DNA of 64,000 bases from NCBI GenBank assembly GCA_963070105.1, contig OY718803.1, positions 11,002,327-11,066,326 on the forward strand. The letters are read 5' to 3'. The stretch is from Litomosoides sigmodontis (taxonomy: Eukaryota > Nematoda > Chromadorea > Rhabditida > Onchocercidae). Numbering within the stretch: position 1 is the stretch's first letter; every line of letters starts with the position of its first letter. The notes under the pieces were generated by a model, which searched no databases, was not told the DNA's origin, and saw only the letters and a list, made by a program, of their open reading frames with translations. Shown piece after piece: positions 22,632-34,491 of the stretch. Both the position numbers and the translations under genes were made by a program.

Positions 22632-25546
22632 TTAGCTGTTGTAATGCACGAATGATTCAGCCGTCTCATCAGGTGGAATAGTTCCGGCATTTCTGATGTT
22701 TAGCGGAGACTTGTTCCATTCATATTTTGAGGAATGAAGCGGTTTCAGCCAATTCTTGCCATGCTCACTCTAAAAGTGTGGAAATTTTTCAACGCTTCAT
22801 GCCTTAAGGTTTCCCCCCACTTTTTTCACTGTTGGAAGCATTTTCTTGCATTACACTTCAACACTTAACAATTACTGCGACTTCTTTGTTAAAATGATGA
22901 ATACATTTGCATTGTAAAATTTACCACAATAACATTCAGTGCATTGCATGGCACGTACATCAAGTAGCCAAGAAGATCGCTTGAGCAAGTTCGATTTATG
23001 AACGGATAAATAAACCTTAAATTATAACAAATGCTAATTTTTGCTGTCAAGATGGTCCAGTTCTCTGATATAGGCGAAGTTCAAGTAAGCGCTTACCTGT
23101 ACTTGGTCGACCGATGTAAACCACCAACCCAGGAAATCTTTTGATTATGATATAAGAAGAAGATATCCATTGGAATGCTGTCCTCGATGTAAACTTTATA
23201 CTCCAACAGATCTTCAGGCTACAACACTCTACAGTTAGGTAGAATGAATCAATGACCATTGCAAACCTCACTTCCCACTGCACCCCCCTTTCGTGCTAAC
23301 TCACTTTGTTGAAGCGTACGCTGAGCTTCATGAATGAGCTATTTATAATATCTTTGGGAAGCCTGTCGTAATATTCCTCGATGAAGACCACAAAGTCAAT
23401 ATCGTGCGTGTATGGTATGATGCCGCATTCTCGATACCAACCTGAACTACCACGTCCGTTAATGGTGCGTAAAGGAAATGTAGGTTAGTTGTGAGAAAGC
23501 AAGACCACGTGATGCTTGCTTTCTAATTCGTGAATTGAAATTTTGGAAAGCACTTAATTAGCTTTAGCGTAAAAGAGTGCTGAAGAAAGAAATTTAAACA
23601 AAAAGAATTGCGATTACTCGATGGCATTACTTTAAACGTTTACTTGGATAACAATTGAAGCAGCTGTTTAAAGTAAACAAGTGATGTACCATTCAATTTT
23701 TAGGTATAAAGTGTACCAAGTAAGGTGCCGGCATAGAGCATCGGCGTCATACCACGTTCGATAGCCCAATTGCGAAATCGCCGAAGTGTCAGTATGACTT
23801 CATTTTTAATTTGAGGTTCTTCGCTAAACAATTGAGGATAGGTTTTGCGAACTCGAACTGCAGAATCTTTCCTACAGCTGATAAATCTACTGTGCCGTAA
23901 GGTCCACACAAATGTTGTCCAGTTTGCTGGACCTGCTAAAGTTTCGTTCTGTTGTCCTTCATATTGTGCAATAGGAAACCTGAAATTCAAACATTAAACG
24001 CTCACTGATAGCACCATTGACGGTTTGATAATGCTATGCTATTTAGGTAGTGTTGTAAAACTGCAACATTTGTAGAAAGTTTTCTGAAAATTAGTCAACG
24101 AATCCGTTGAGTTGCAACGCAAGCGAGAAAACAACGCTTATTTTACGTCAAAGATTTTGTAGCATAAATTTTCATAAGAATTTCAAATTCACTTTTAAGC
24201 GTGCGGAAAACACTCATAAATTGACCACTTTACTTTGGTATAATTCTTCTAACTTTTCGTAGAACGAATTCAATGTAATCCTCGCTTTTCGACAGTTTGA
24301 ACAATATCAGTCGATGGCAAATTCCATTAACGAATATTTCGAAGTTTTGATCAGCGCACACTTCCCATGACAAGTTATGTTTTCGCAATAAATGCTGCTG
24401 AAAAGAGGGAGGCAATGCAAGATGATGTCGGATAAATTAGACGACTTGGTTTCACGGTGAAACGGATAAGTCTATCCGATAAAATTCCCTGATGTCCCAG
24501 TTGTCTGCATTTCTCTAGGATTTAAATTGACTGAGCGTATTTCTTGAATTGCAAATCATTCGTTGCGTTGCAGACATGATTGAACCAGCCAATCAGACTT
24601 TTGTACGAAATGCTTACAATATCAAGCCGGTCTCGATCGAAGAATGCCATCATTACAGCGTTTGGTTCTAGGATACCACTGAGACTCTCCTCACCAATAC
24701 GCAGTTTGCTGTCATCGATGAGGTGTGCTGGAACACCTGGAAAAGCTCTCAAAATATATTATGCACTGAAATATTAGCTTTAATTATTTAGGCAAAGTTT
24801 AAATATTTTCCCATGTTTATATTGAAATAAATATCTTAAATTCAATGCCATAGCTGTTATCGAAATATCAATAAATTAACAAGCATATCCATTAATACTT
24901 TCAATAAATTTTTTCCAATGACGGAATTGAGTGCTATTTGTTAGAGGGTTTTTCTAATGCTGCACACTCACAGTTTTATTTGCTTAAAGTGAAGATAAGT
25001 GAAGTTACGGAAGGATCGTTGCACGTATAAGCAATCATTCACGTAAACAAACTTTGTATTTTTGAGATGAAACGAGGATCAATGAACAGTGTCCTATTCT
25101 GTAAATATCGATTCAACTGCATTATCGATGAAATCACTTTTACTGATGCATTAAGCTATAAAGCAAAAAAATAGTAATTGAACGTGTAGCACATGCGCTG
25201 CACGTGTGCAACACGAAAAAAATTCACGTCCAAAAAAAAATCCAAAAATCCAGTTGTCATCATTTTACGTAAATTCATTATTCGAACTGTCGAAGTTATT
25301 AGCTTTTTTTTTTTTAGCATCACAGACATTTACGTGTGAATAGCTAGCTAGCTTGTCGTCTAAATTTATGCAAAAGAAAATTGAAGTGTTTTGAAATTTA
25401 ATTTTTAAAGATGATTTTTCGAACTGAGCAAAATGACTAACTAACGCTTGCTGAATCAAATGTGGACGATTGTGTTTTATAAGTGTACCGATTCCGCGTT
25501 TGTCGTAGGATATTCGTGTAGAACGCGTAAAATGCGACAAGTATTA
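22632..25546 (-). CDS. Fukutin / LicD-family phosphotransferase-like protein
   Basis: Secretory-pathway nucleotidyl-/phosphotransferase family that includes human fukutin, which adds ribitol phosphate to dystroglycan glycans. Phase-consistent exons: 24234-24397 (HNLSWEVCADQNFEIFV), 23717-23979 (to MLYAGTLLG), 23305-23441 (WYRECGIIPYTHDIDFVVF, with the D-x-D metal motif), 23097-23218 (YKVYIEDSIPMDIFFLYH, WVGGLHR), 22934-23015 (CSSDLLGYLMYVPCNALN) and 22632-22769 (KNWLKPLHSSKYEWNKSP, stop). The GT-LLGWYRECGIIP and DID core is diagnostic of the family. Upstream pieces are tentative: about 24540-24736 (GVPAHLIDDSKLRIGEESL) and 25446-25546. The latter encodes a hydrophobic ILVAFYAFYTNIL anchor fitting a type II Golgi enzyme. 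The start codon was not found and the phases of these two exons do not yet connect. One exon (from 23015) uses an AAG acceptor. Confidence 0.8.
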
Positions 25547-25599
25547 CTGAAATAATTTATTAAGAAAAAGCTGGAACGACAAGGAAATGGCAGTAAATT

Positions 25600-28090
25600 G
25601 GGAGAGAATCAATTTTGATTGTAATATTAATTATTAACCAACTGTAATGGACTGTTGCTGTTTGTATTACTGAAGTGAAAATAGGAAATCAATTATGTGA
25701 ATTGGTTATAAACTACAATTGCTCAACTTCCATTTATCCTCTCTGTGATTTCCAATTAAATAGAGTGAAAATTATGAACTAAATGCAAATTTTATTTTTT
25801 TACGAGGCAGCAGAATGCTTAACAGACTAAGAAACACTCTTTTCCACTAATAATAGCATGGAAATGCTCAACTAAAGCTGAGAAACCCGATAGGCTTCAT
25901 TAGGAATGATTTGAAATTTATCAAAATTCATTGCTTATTAGCATTTCCATATTGCCTTGTTGACATTCCAAACTGAAGAGAGACTTAATTGCTTTTCAAT
26001 ATGCAAATTAAGTGTTCCAACACTTCTTGGCTATCTATTTCTCACTTTTTCGCATTATTTAATCGATGTATTTTAAATGTTTATTAGGCAGGTAAGTTTT
26101 ATGCAAGATTATTCGATGAAAATTGAAAGTAAAATTATGCGTATAGCAAAGTTATTGAATAAATTAAGAGTAAGTCTTACCGATAGTTGTTGAAATAAAT
26201 CGCCGATTCAGTGGCAATAAGCAAATCCTACGCGCTTTTTTCATTACAATATTGGAAGTGAAGGACGGATGGGTGACAACAGTGGAAGGGATGTGAAATT
26301 AACGAACTGATAACTGTCTTCTTATCAACTTGTTAATTAATAGAAGAAATATGTATTTAAACGAAATTGTGTTTTTACTCAATTTAATTATCATTTATCA
26401 TAGGGAAGGAAGTAAGGCAGCTGTGGTACATTGAGAAAGCAGATGATGATAACAGCTGATCTGGTGACCAAGTCTGAGTTATTTTTAAATTTTTACTTAA
26501 ACTAATTTGCTACGACGAGGTGAGCTGTGATATGATCACTCCTTTACTGTTATCATTACGATCTCGACTATTGAAATTTATTCCGATCATGATCGATCAT
26601 CATCCTACAATTTAGCTAATTTTCAACAACTGAAGGTATAAAGGTGGAGAGAGAGAAGGAGGGAGGGAGAGTGTTAAATTAAACTACGATATGTAAGGGA
26701 TGATTTATTTCTACGTCGATTGAAGAGTAAACTATCATTAAAAAATATCGATAATATGAAGAGGGAAGAAAAGGATACGTAAAGCATGGAACCTTTCATC
26801 GTAAAATCCATGGAATCGTAAAAGTATTAAAAATTTTTATCGTTGCTGGGAGATTTCATTTCATTTTTCATTTTCATTTTCTCCTCTCCTTGAATTGGGG
26901 GAAAAAAACGTTTGCAATAATAAATGTGAGGTATTTAATGCGAACATTTCAATAAAGATGTGAACATTAGAAATAATGCAGTCAAACATAGTAAATCATA
27001 AAAATGTAATAAAAATTCAGCAACTTATTAAAATAATGCAATAATTTCATGGAGCAGTTGAATTTTGAAAAAAGTGCAAGGAACAAATTGAATTTTAAAA
27101 AGAATAAGGAAGAGTGAAGTAAGGAAGCAATGAGGGTTTCTGCGAGTAAGCAAGAATTACATCAAATTGGAACAGCTCAAATGGAAATGAGTGTCGTTGG
27201 GAAACGTCACGAAGTGGACGATCGCTGTTGCTTGAGAATTCTTCCTTTCCTTTGAGTTAGTGATAAAAGAAAGGTGTTAAGGTTATCACTGCCATCATTG
27301 CATTCAAAGAGAGAACACTGCTGATGGAAAAAGCCAGTAAGGAAGGGAATTCAAATTACAGTAATGCAGGCTGAAGAGGGAGCAGTTGATGAATTAAGTG
27401 CTAAATTTGGAAAGTAAATTGCCAATGGAAGGGATTTAGTGAGTGTGCAAACAAAAGCTAACAAATGAAATGAAATGAAAGGAATAGAAGAATACCGGAA
27501 ATGAGAAGAGCCAGGAAGGTGTTTGTCAGCGGCTCAACTGGATTAGCCATTATAAGTGTTTGCTGTCAAATTCATATCAGAAAAATTATATTTGGTTATC
27601 AGTCAGTGATAGCTGTAAAGAAATTGTCATAATCAGTCGTAACTATCAATACAAACAAATCAATTGCAGTTATGATGATGACAAGGTAAGAAGTTTTGAA
27701 TTATTCGAAAATTTTTTGAGATTAATCACTTATGTGGTGGATAAATGGGGATTTATGTGGCGATCAAAATATTGCAGAATTTAGAAAGCCAAATGAAATT
27801 AAAAACACGGATATGTTGTTTGGAGAAAAAAAAAAAGAATTTTGATAGAATTATCCCACAGGTTAACATCGTAATGCCAGATGGTAATTGAATTCAAAGG
27901 AAAAGCAAGGAAAAAGTCCTTGGAATTTCAATACTTTAACACTGGAAATGGGAAAATTTGTTATTGAGGAAAAAGAATGAAAGAAACAAGCTTAGGCTGC
28001 TTAAATGATGAATGTTGAAAAAATGAAGTTAAATTTACTACAAGTGTGCAGGAATCATGCAACAAGTGATTGAAAATAGTGGAATCGTTG
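25600..28090. other. Largely non-coding AT-rich interval
   Basis: No confident gene. Two weak hints: a short plus-strand ORF from ATG 27130 (MRVSASKQELHQIG..., 41 codons), and a minus-strand open piece at about 26400-26475 behind a CAG acceptor (TWSPDQLLSSSAFSMYHSC). Neither has supporting neighbours. Confidence 0.3.
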
Positions 28091-28156
28091 TTCCTTGCAC
28101 TGCGGTGGTTCTCGCAGTGCGGCACTGTATCCTTTGAAACATGAAGAAGTTCACCG

Positions 28157-28633
28157 ATGGATTCGAACAAAGGAAAACTGGATTCCACTTCGGTCACCGA
28201 AGATAGGAATCGAAGATAAGAGAGTTTCACTTTTATGTGGTGAAATAAGTTCACTCAATCGCAACCATCGAGAAATTCAACAAAAGGTTTCGCACTTCCT
28301 CAACTGCAGCTTATTTCTAGGAGAGTTAGTCGTGGCCGTTACGGTAAGCCATCGAAGAGCAACAGAATTTCAGCGTATCGAGAAGGTATCTTCAGACATG
28401 AATCACTCGCTGTTTCACGCATTGTCCATCCGATCGGAAGTGCATTTGAGGCACCAACTCCGTCCAGTGGAAATAGAAACCTAAGTGGGTCTTGCCAAGA
28501 TTCGGTAAAGGATGATTGCTCCGCTTCAAAAGGAACTTTGGATCATCCTACTTTTCTTTCCTCTGCCACTCTTATTTCGGATGAAAAAGTTTTTGCGCTT
28601 AACTGGTGCCACAACAAGACGTCATTCAACTAA
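28157..28633 (+). pseudogene. Candidate gene remnant or unrecognised gene, 127-codon open 3' part
   Basis: A GC-richer block in AT-rich DNA. From 28250 to TAA 28631-28633 one plus frame is open for 127 codons, with good codon character: FTQSQPSRNSTKGFALPQ, RRVSRGRYGKPSKSNRISAY, VHPIGSAFEAPTPSSGNRN. An ATG at 28157 in the same frame begins MDSNKGKLDSTSVTEDRNRR but hits TAA (28217-28219) and TGA (28241-28243). Either a roughly 60-nt intron with poor signals bridges them, or the gene is broken. Another plus frame (28095-28484) and a minus frame (about 28332-28490, with acceptor and donor: FPLDGVGASNALPIGW) are open too, so even strand is not certain. Not recognised. Confidence 0.35.
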
Positions 28634-28898
28634 CACCGTGGCCACGTGTTAGTCTTAATTTTCATTTCCTCATTTAATGGTTTGGCTAAATAGAAAACAA
28701 CCAAATAACTCATTTAAATTTTTCAGTAAACCATATTTTATGAGGAAAATGAAATCGAACGAATCCTTTGGCTGCAAATATACAAAAGCTGGTATTTTAG
28801 GCGACGATATTTTCATGAAATAATGAAAGGCGACTATCCGCTTATTAAAAATCCCCTTATCTTGGAAGTTTAGTATGTTGGAATGAAATGCCTTGAGT

Positions 28899-29126
28899 TC
28901 ATTTCAAGTTCAGTATTCTGGCATCACATAAATTAGTCCGAAATAGGAAATTTAAAAAGGCCAATAATAGGAAGATCTGAAAGTCGAGGTAACGTTGCAT
29001 CACAAACGTGTTTAAATAATCAATGTCTTTGATAGTATGTGGTTTTTTCAAAATGCTGACAAATACGTTTCTTATTGTACTTTGACCGGAAGTTATGGTT
29101 TTCAGCTCATCGTACCACGGATTCAT
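28899..29126 (-). other. Possible small exon or peptide gene
   Basis: ATG at 29126 sits directly after a TAG acceptor-like site and opens 75 codons (MNPWYDELKTITSGQSTIR..., with the hydrophobic run IFLLLAFLNFLF). Composition of the first 45 codons looks coding, the remainder less so. No homology recognised and no partner exon found. Confidence 0.25.
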
Positions 29127-29225
29127 CTAAGTTGTTTTATTTTTGTCTTGGAACTCATTCAGATTCAGAGTCTTGGAACTTCGCAGATTAAGAGTGTTGC
29201 TTTTTGCCGCTGTTTAATTTTTGGA

Positions 29226-29227
<2 letters not shown>

Positions 29228-29293
<66 letters not shown>
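29228..29293. repeat. (TA)n microsatellite
   Basis: About 33 uninterrupted TA units. It produces spurious Tyr-Ile repeats in translation. Confidence 0.95.
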
Positions 29294-29296
<3 letters not shown>

Positions 29297-30641
29297 TAGA
29301 TTGATTTAAAAGCTTTCAGTTTGGTAATTCTGTCGGACACTTCTTATCTTCTATATTGGCTTCTGTTTTTTTTATTTTTGCTAGTTTTCAGTTACTGGAA
29401 GGAGTGTTTCTAAATGAATTTTTACTTCCAAGTTTCTAGAGAATTTATCTTCTAATTGTGTACGCTCTCACTCAGATTAGTTAAAAGCTCAACTGTTTGA
29501 ATTTTGCAAAATGTATTTTTAAGTTTCTTGCGAGAGACACTTTCGCCCTGATTACCGTTATTACAAAATTAGAGTGTGAGAGGCATTTGGTAATAGGAAG
29601 TTCATTAGTCGTAGAATTATGGAATCGTGGAAGTTAATGGGCCAACGTCAAGCTTACACTCTACTCTTACTATTAAAATTATCGATCCCTTTTTTCATAA
29701 CTTTCTGTCTAATAGGTCGATTATTGGCTCATAGATTCTTCTACTTCAGCAGGCTTTCGAACCTACATTTCTCCATTTTATTGTTGCTTTGTCAAATGCC
29801 TTGTAAGGACATTCATTTATTGACATTTATTTATAACCAAGAAATGGTGCTAAACCTAAAATTGACAATCTACGTGATCTATTTAATGTCCTCTTCTAGT
29901 AACATCCCTTCTCAATTTGTTATGAACATAAGCCCTCGGTAAATTCAGATTTCGATAAAAAAGCTCAGGTAGAATGCTAATACATATTTCATCATCATAA
30001 CTGAAACGAAATGTTGAACATGATACACAGGATGTTAGAACCGTCTGAAAACAATGATTAAAATCAGATGTACAACAACTATGTAGTCAATAAAGAAAAC
30101 AGTCATTATGGAAAGTGCAAGAGATATTCGAGCAACAAAAAATACCAGATAGAACGGAAATTGGGAGATCATTGCAATTATGAAAATTTATAGTGCTCAC
30201 GGGGCAAACCAAATGAATTGGATTCTTTCTGAGAGAAAAGAACTAATGACACAATTCCTAGGCTTACTTCTGTAAACGAAAATTAAAAATATATTAGCTT
30301 TTTGAACTGTTTTTTGAAACATTAAATATTAGAAACGAAACTATTCCTATAGCTGCTTGTGTCACTACTGCCATTACAGCACAATCAAACTACAGTGACA
30401 ATTAGCACACAAAATAAAATATTAAATATATGAAAAATTTCGAATAAATAAAATTAACCGAAATCTACAACCAACGATAAAAAGAAATGACAACGCTACC
30501 TTTTATCACTTAAGTGAAAACTAGGAGGACAAGAAATGTTTCCTTTATCTCTTCAAACGTAATGTTAAAAAAAGCAGCTTACTGATAAGCAAATTGACAG
30601 TGAGCGGTTAAATTAGAAAGCGTTCTGAAAACATAACTAAG
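29294..30641. other. Intergenic, no recognised gene
   Basis: AT-rich. The ORF at 29619-29942 is hydrophobic and has no splice context or recognisable motif. I regard it as chance. Confidence 0.4.
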
Positions 30642-32921
30642 TTAATCATCATTTTCACAAGATCTCAAAAATTCCTCCAGTGCAACTTCCTCTAAGCGTT
30701 TGATTTCGAAATCAAATTGATTATGTGGTCGAGGCTCATCTGAAGAGAAATTTAAAATTTTCAATAGACATCACAAATCAAATCCCATAAATATATGTTG
30801 TATACTATTTGATGAACCGTATGACGGAAAACCATGTCTCTAGACGTGTGTCGGTTTTTTTTTTCTCATACATGAATGTTAGTGGAAAAAATGATTCTCG
30901 TGAACAAACAAACAAGTTAAATTACAATCACCTGCAAAAATTTTTTGCTAAAATAAATGTAACTATAATGATTGTAACCAACGGATAAATTCTATAATCA
31001 TTTAAGTTAAGAAGGAAAGAACCCAAGATTTTATCGGTGGTCCTTTGAGAGCTTAAAAATTAGTAAAAAGCATTTATATACCCACACAAATAAATTCTTT
31101 TATAAAATTTATTCCACTACTACCGCTTAGTATATATGCATGGTCATTAAGCATATCATCAGCTGCTTTCACCAATGCTTCATGAAATTCATTTCTGATA
31201 AATATTCATGAAAAGCCGAAGCAACTGAATCAACCGAAGAAGATATGTTTATAAAATCCCCGAAAACCTATGGCAGTAAATAAAAATGAAATTAGCAACC
31301 TTGATTCAATGCCAACGATGAATGACCAACATCCGCAATATTGTTGGAATATCTCAGAACATTACTGGTCTGTGCTTTCGGCTTTTTCATATCACTTTTC
31401 ATAAAAGCGATATCTGCTTCAGTATCAGCAATGATTAGCAATGCTTCCAAATGTGTCATCGCCAGTTCCGTTTGCAAACAGAATCGACTTAATTTGCTAA
31501 TTTCGTTATCCAAATTCACTAATTCCTTTAAAAAAATTGTTCAGACCTGTACAATTTGTTGCACAAAATTTTCTAACTAAATCATTCATAAAAATGTTCA
31601 CAAAAATGTATTATATAATGTCCTGCATTTGTCATGTAAGACTAAAGAATCGAAATGCTCGATAATCTTATCACACTTGTGGTAGTAAATTGAGCTAATG
31701 AAAGATCGCTTTTACACAACCTTTGGGTTCACCGTTTAACAATTTTATTTATTAGTTCCGTAGTTGATTGTTTTTACACTCAGTTTCCAAAAGAATCTAC
31801 TAAAACTGACAGCTCTAGGTTAACGAACCTTTCTTGTTTGATCCAACGTACGCAAATGATTGTAGCAAGCCAAAACAACTTCAGCACGTTCGTTACACAT
31901 TTGTTGTACTCGTCCCATACGAGTACTGCACAAATTTGCCAAACGTATGTTTTCATCGTTCATTTGTTCCATCATTTCGATGTTTAGCTGATATCTAAAA
32001 AGAAGAAAAAGTATATTGTACCAGTTACTTTCATTTAAAAAAATTCCCAAACGGTTTCCTTACGCATAACAGAATTAAATAAAACTTCTTATCAAATTCA
32101 AAAATAAAAATCGGCAAATAAATATTATAAAATGTAAAGATGAAAATAACACCACTGATTTTCTATTTCGAATTGCCATACTTGACAATATGAATTTCCC
32201 AAATAGCTCATTGTCTTGTGAAAAAATGACGCTTATACTACCTGCCATAGCTGATAATACAAAGAAAATGAGATGTGCTATGATCGTACGTACTTAAATA
32301 TGTCTCTAGAACTTCAACATCAATCATATGAGTCTCCTAAACCTATCCACTTGCAAAATCTTCAAAGTATCTCTTAAGAAACAAAGCTTACTTCAAAAGT
32401 AGATTGCTTCCAGCCTGCGTTTTTAAAAGGGACGCAATCGCTTCAGATGAACTTCTAAAAAGCAACAATTTACATTGGACTTACGTAATAATGTAGTTGT
32501 AAACCAGTTTCTGTAAAGAAATAGGAAATTATTAGCCAACAACGGTACCTTTCCACAGCAGGTGGTGCGGCGTTTCGCAATTTTTGCACACTGTAAAAGC
32601 AAATGGAACATAATATACAAACATACAATGGAACATAATATACGAAGGGATATATCAGCAAAATAAATGCAAAGAATACGTTACCTTCCGTTTTCTTCCA
32701 TTTGAAATGGGCATACATTGCAGATAAAGCAAAAATTAAAAGTCACCTTTCCCTCTCTATCCAAACCAATCATTGTCACTTTAACTCAGAAACAGCGAAA
32801 TCGTTTGTTTTAAATAGTGACAGTCTAAATTTTAATTGCATAAAAAATACACAAAAAAATTAAACCTGTTTGTGAGCTCATGTTGCACTGTAGCTAACGC
32901 ATCAAATAAACTTCCAAGCAT
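30642..32921 (-). CDS. DTNBP1: Dysbindin-like BLOC-1 subunit
   Basis: Coiled-coil subunit of BLOC-1, which sorts cargo to lysosome-related organelles and synaptic vesicles. Exons 32866-32921, 32549-32590, 32392-32454, 31829-31994 and 31300-31525 join in phase. Exons 31124-31194 and 30642-30739 follow. The start (MLGSLFDALATVQHELTNSV) parallels the dysbindin N-terminus, and the ATG lies directly behind a ttttcag acceptor. The centre is a helical coil (MMEQMNDENIRLANLC, CNERAEVVLACYNHLRTL, LQTELAMTHLEALLIIAD). The tail has NEFHEALVKAADDMLND and an acidic end, IKRLEEVALEEFLRSCENDD. Overall order (M-L-x-x-L start, coiled coil with THLEA, acidic EEFL end) is that of dysbindin, but sequence identity is modest. 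The join between the exons at 31300 and 31194 is a phase short, so a microexon or a different donor is likely. Another BLOC-1-type coil is the alternative. Confidence 0.6.
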
Positions 32922-32935
32922 CTGAAAATTTCAAA
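32922..32935 (-). promoter_or_regulatory. Likely SL trans-splice acceptor of the dysbindin-like gene
   Basis: Read on the minus strand, a TTTTCAG acceptor ends immediately before the start ATG (32921-32919), leaving no native 5' UTR. No upstream coding exon fits. Confidence 0.55.
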
Positions 32936-34491
32936 AATCACACGAATTTTAGCAAGACTAAATCAATCACAGTTCTAATTCCTCTCGTCACAATGTTATC
33001 AGTTAAAAGCAGTCCACTGAACAGACAACTTCGTCAATCCACTGACTACTACTACGTCATCTTCGTCCCACAATTTCAGTCAACTCTACTTACTACTTAC
33101 CACTCACTACGTCACTTCACCAACGTCTTTCTCTTACTCCCCGGATGTGTTATGACAAACACTCCCAGAAATAACACGGATCTGAAGTGAAAATTATCAT
33201 TTCTTAAATTAGCGTCCTACAACTATTCGGACATCTTTCATAAATATCGTTTAGCAGGCTTTGCATCACGAAGTGGACGCCGTATGGTCACGTGGACGGA
33301 AACGCCATATTCCCTCATCTCATCACTTTTGAGTGGCCTCATTTTTGTTGCTGAGAGCAGGACGATGCAAAAATTTTGCTTCAGGCCACTGTTCTCTAAC
33401 TCCAGATTTTATCCAACAAAGTCAAATGTATCTATTCATTGCAATCAAAGAAAAGCCCGACCACCGAACACAAATCAAGGGCGAAAATGCATAAAAATTT
33501 CTTTTAACTCGTTTAACCCAATTTATCGAACAATAAAAATTCTAAAATTACTACAAGTTTCAGTTTCCAGAATAAGGAATAAGGACAACTTAGCAATAAT
33601 AACAAAACTCTAATTCGTTTTCAGCACTGATGAAAACGAGCAAATGCCGCGCATCTACCACCATTAAACAATAAAAATGAATTAAAAAACTTACGAATTG
33701 ACGGAAATATAACGAATGAGGGCATTCACTCGGAGAGAAACTTACACCAGATTTACCAGATCTACTTGTTAAGGGTCTATGTAATTAACTACACAAATAT
33801 AATCTCAAGAACTACATTTAAACTAACTTAACTTGACAGAAGATAAAGATAAGCGAAACTTTTTGAATCTATAAGTGCTAGAAAATAGACCACATGAAGC
33901 TCACACTGGAATCATATAATAAAGTAAGGAAAATCACCTTTCTTTTCTCTTCCTTTCACAGTGATTTAATAAATCTATAGTTATATAAAATTATTATCGA
34001 CAATGTTGAGACTCATCAAGATGGAATTCTAGAATCATCAAGATGCAACAGTTTCATGAATTTAAATTAGCACCTCGTTTAAAAAAATTAATGTCGATCC
34101 ATAATAATCGAAGAACACATTTTATTTAGAACATGGTACCAATCACAGGATATTTGAGTAAAACTATTTTCAAAACCTGATAACATATTAATTTTTTTGA
34201 AGATTACAAAACGTTTCGCAAATTTGAGACCAGTACAAAAGCAAAGGTCTACCTAAAACAGAAAGAAGCAAGTGTTGCTGAATAGTGGTTAGGACCAAAA
34301 ACACAACAAAGGAGCCCCCTCCATCTAGAAAAATACTAATGAAGAACACCATTCTGATCACATTTTGCTCAATTCGATCTCGAATAATACTCAAACTCAT
34401 TTTAAAAAAATATAACAGGTAAGCATTTTACAATGTCTTACAGTACTGAAAAATTCGTGCACACGTGTATCACAGTAGTAAATACGAATCT
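32922..34491. other. Interval between ADSL and the dysbindin-like gene
   Basis: Both neighbours are on the minus strand. 1.57 kb with no recognised exon. It holds the 3' UTR of ADSL and the trans-splice acceptor (32922-32935, ttttcag) touching the downstream ATG. Confidence 0.4.

Noticed and set aside
29619..29942. 107-codon hydrophobic plus-strand ORF
   Set aside because: AT-driven composition, no splice context, no motif.
32993..33190. Plus ORF rich in Thr/Tyr/Ser upstream of the dysbindin-like gene
   Set aside because: Lies antisense in the 5' region with low-complexity tact/tcac composition and no partner exons.
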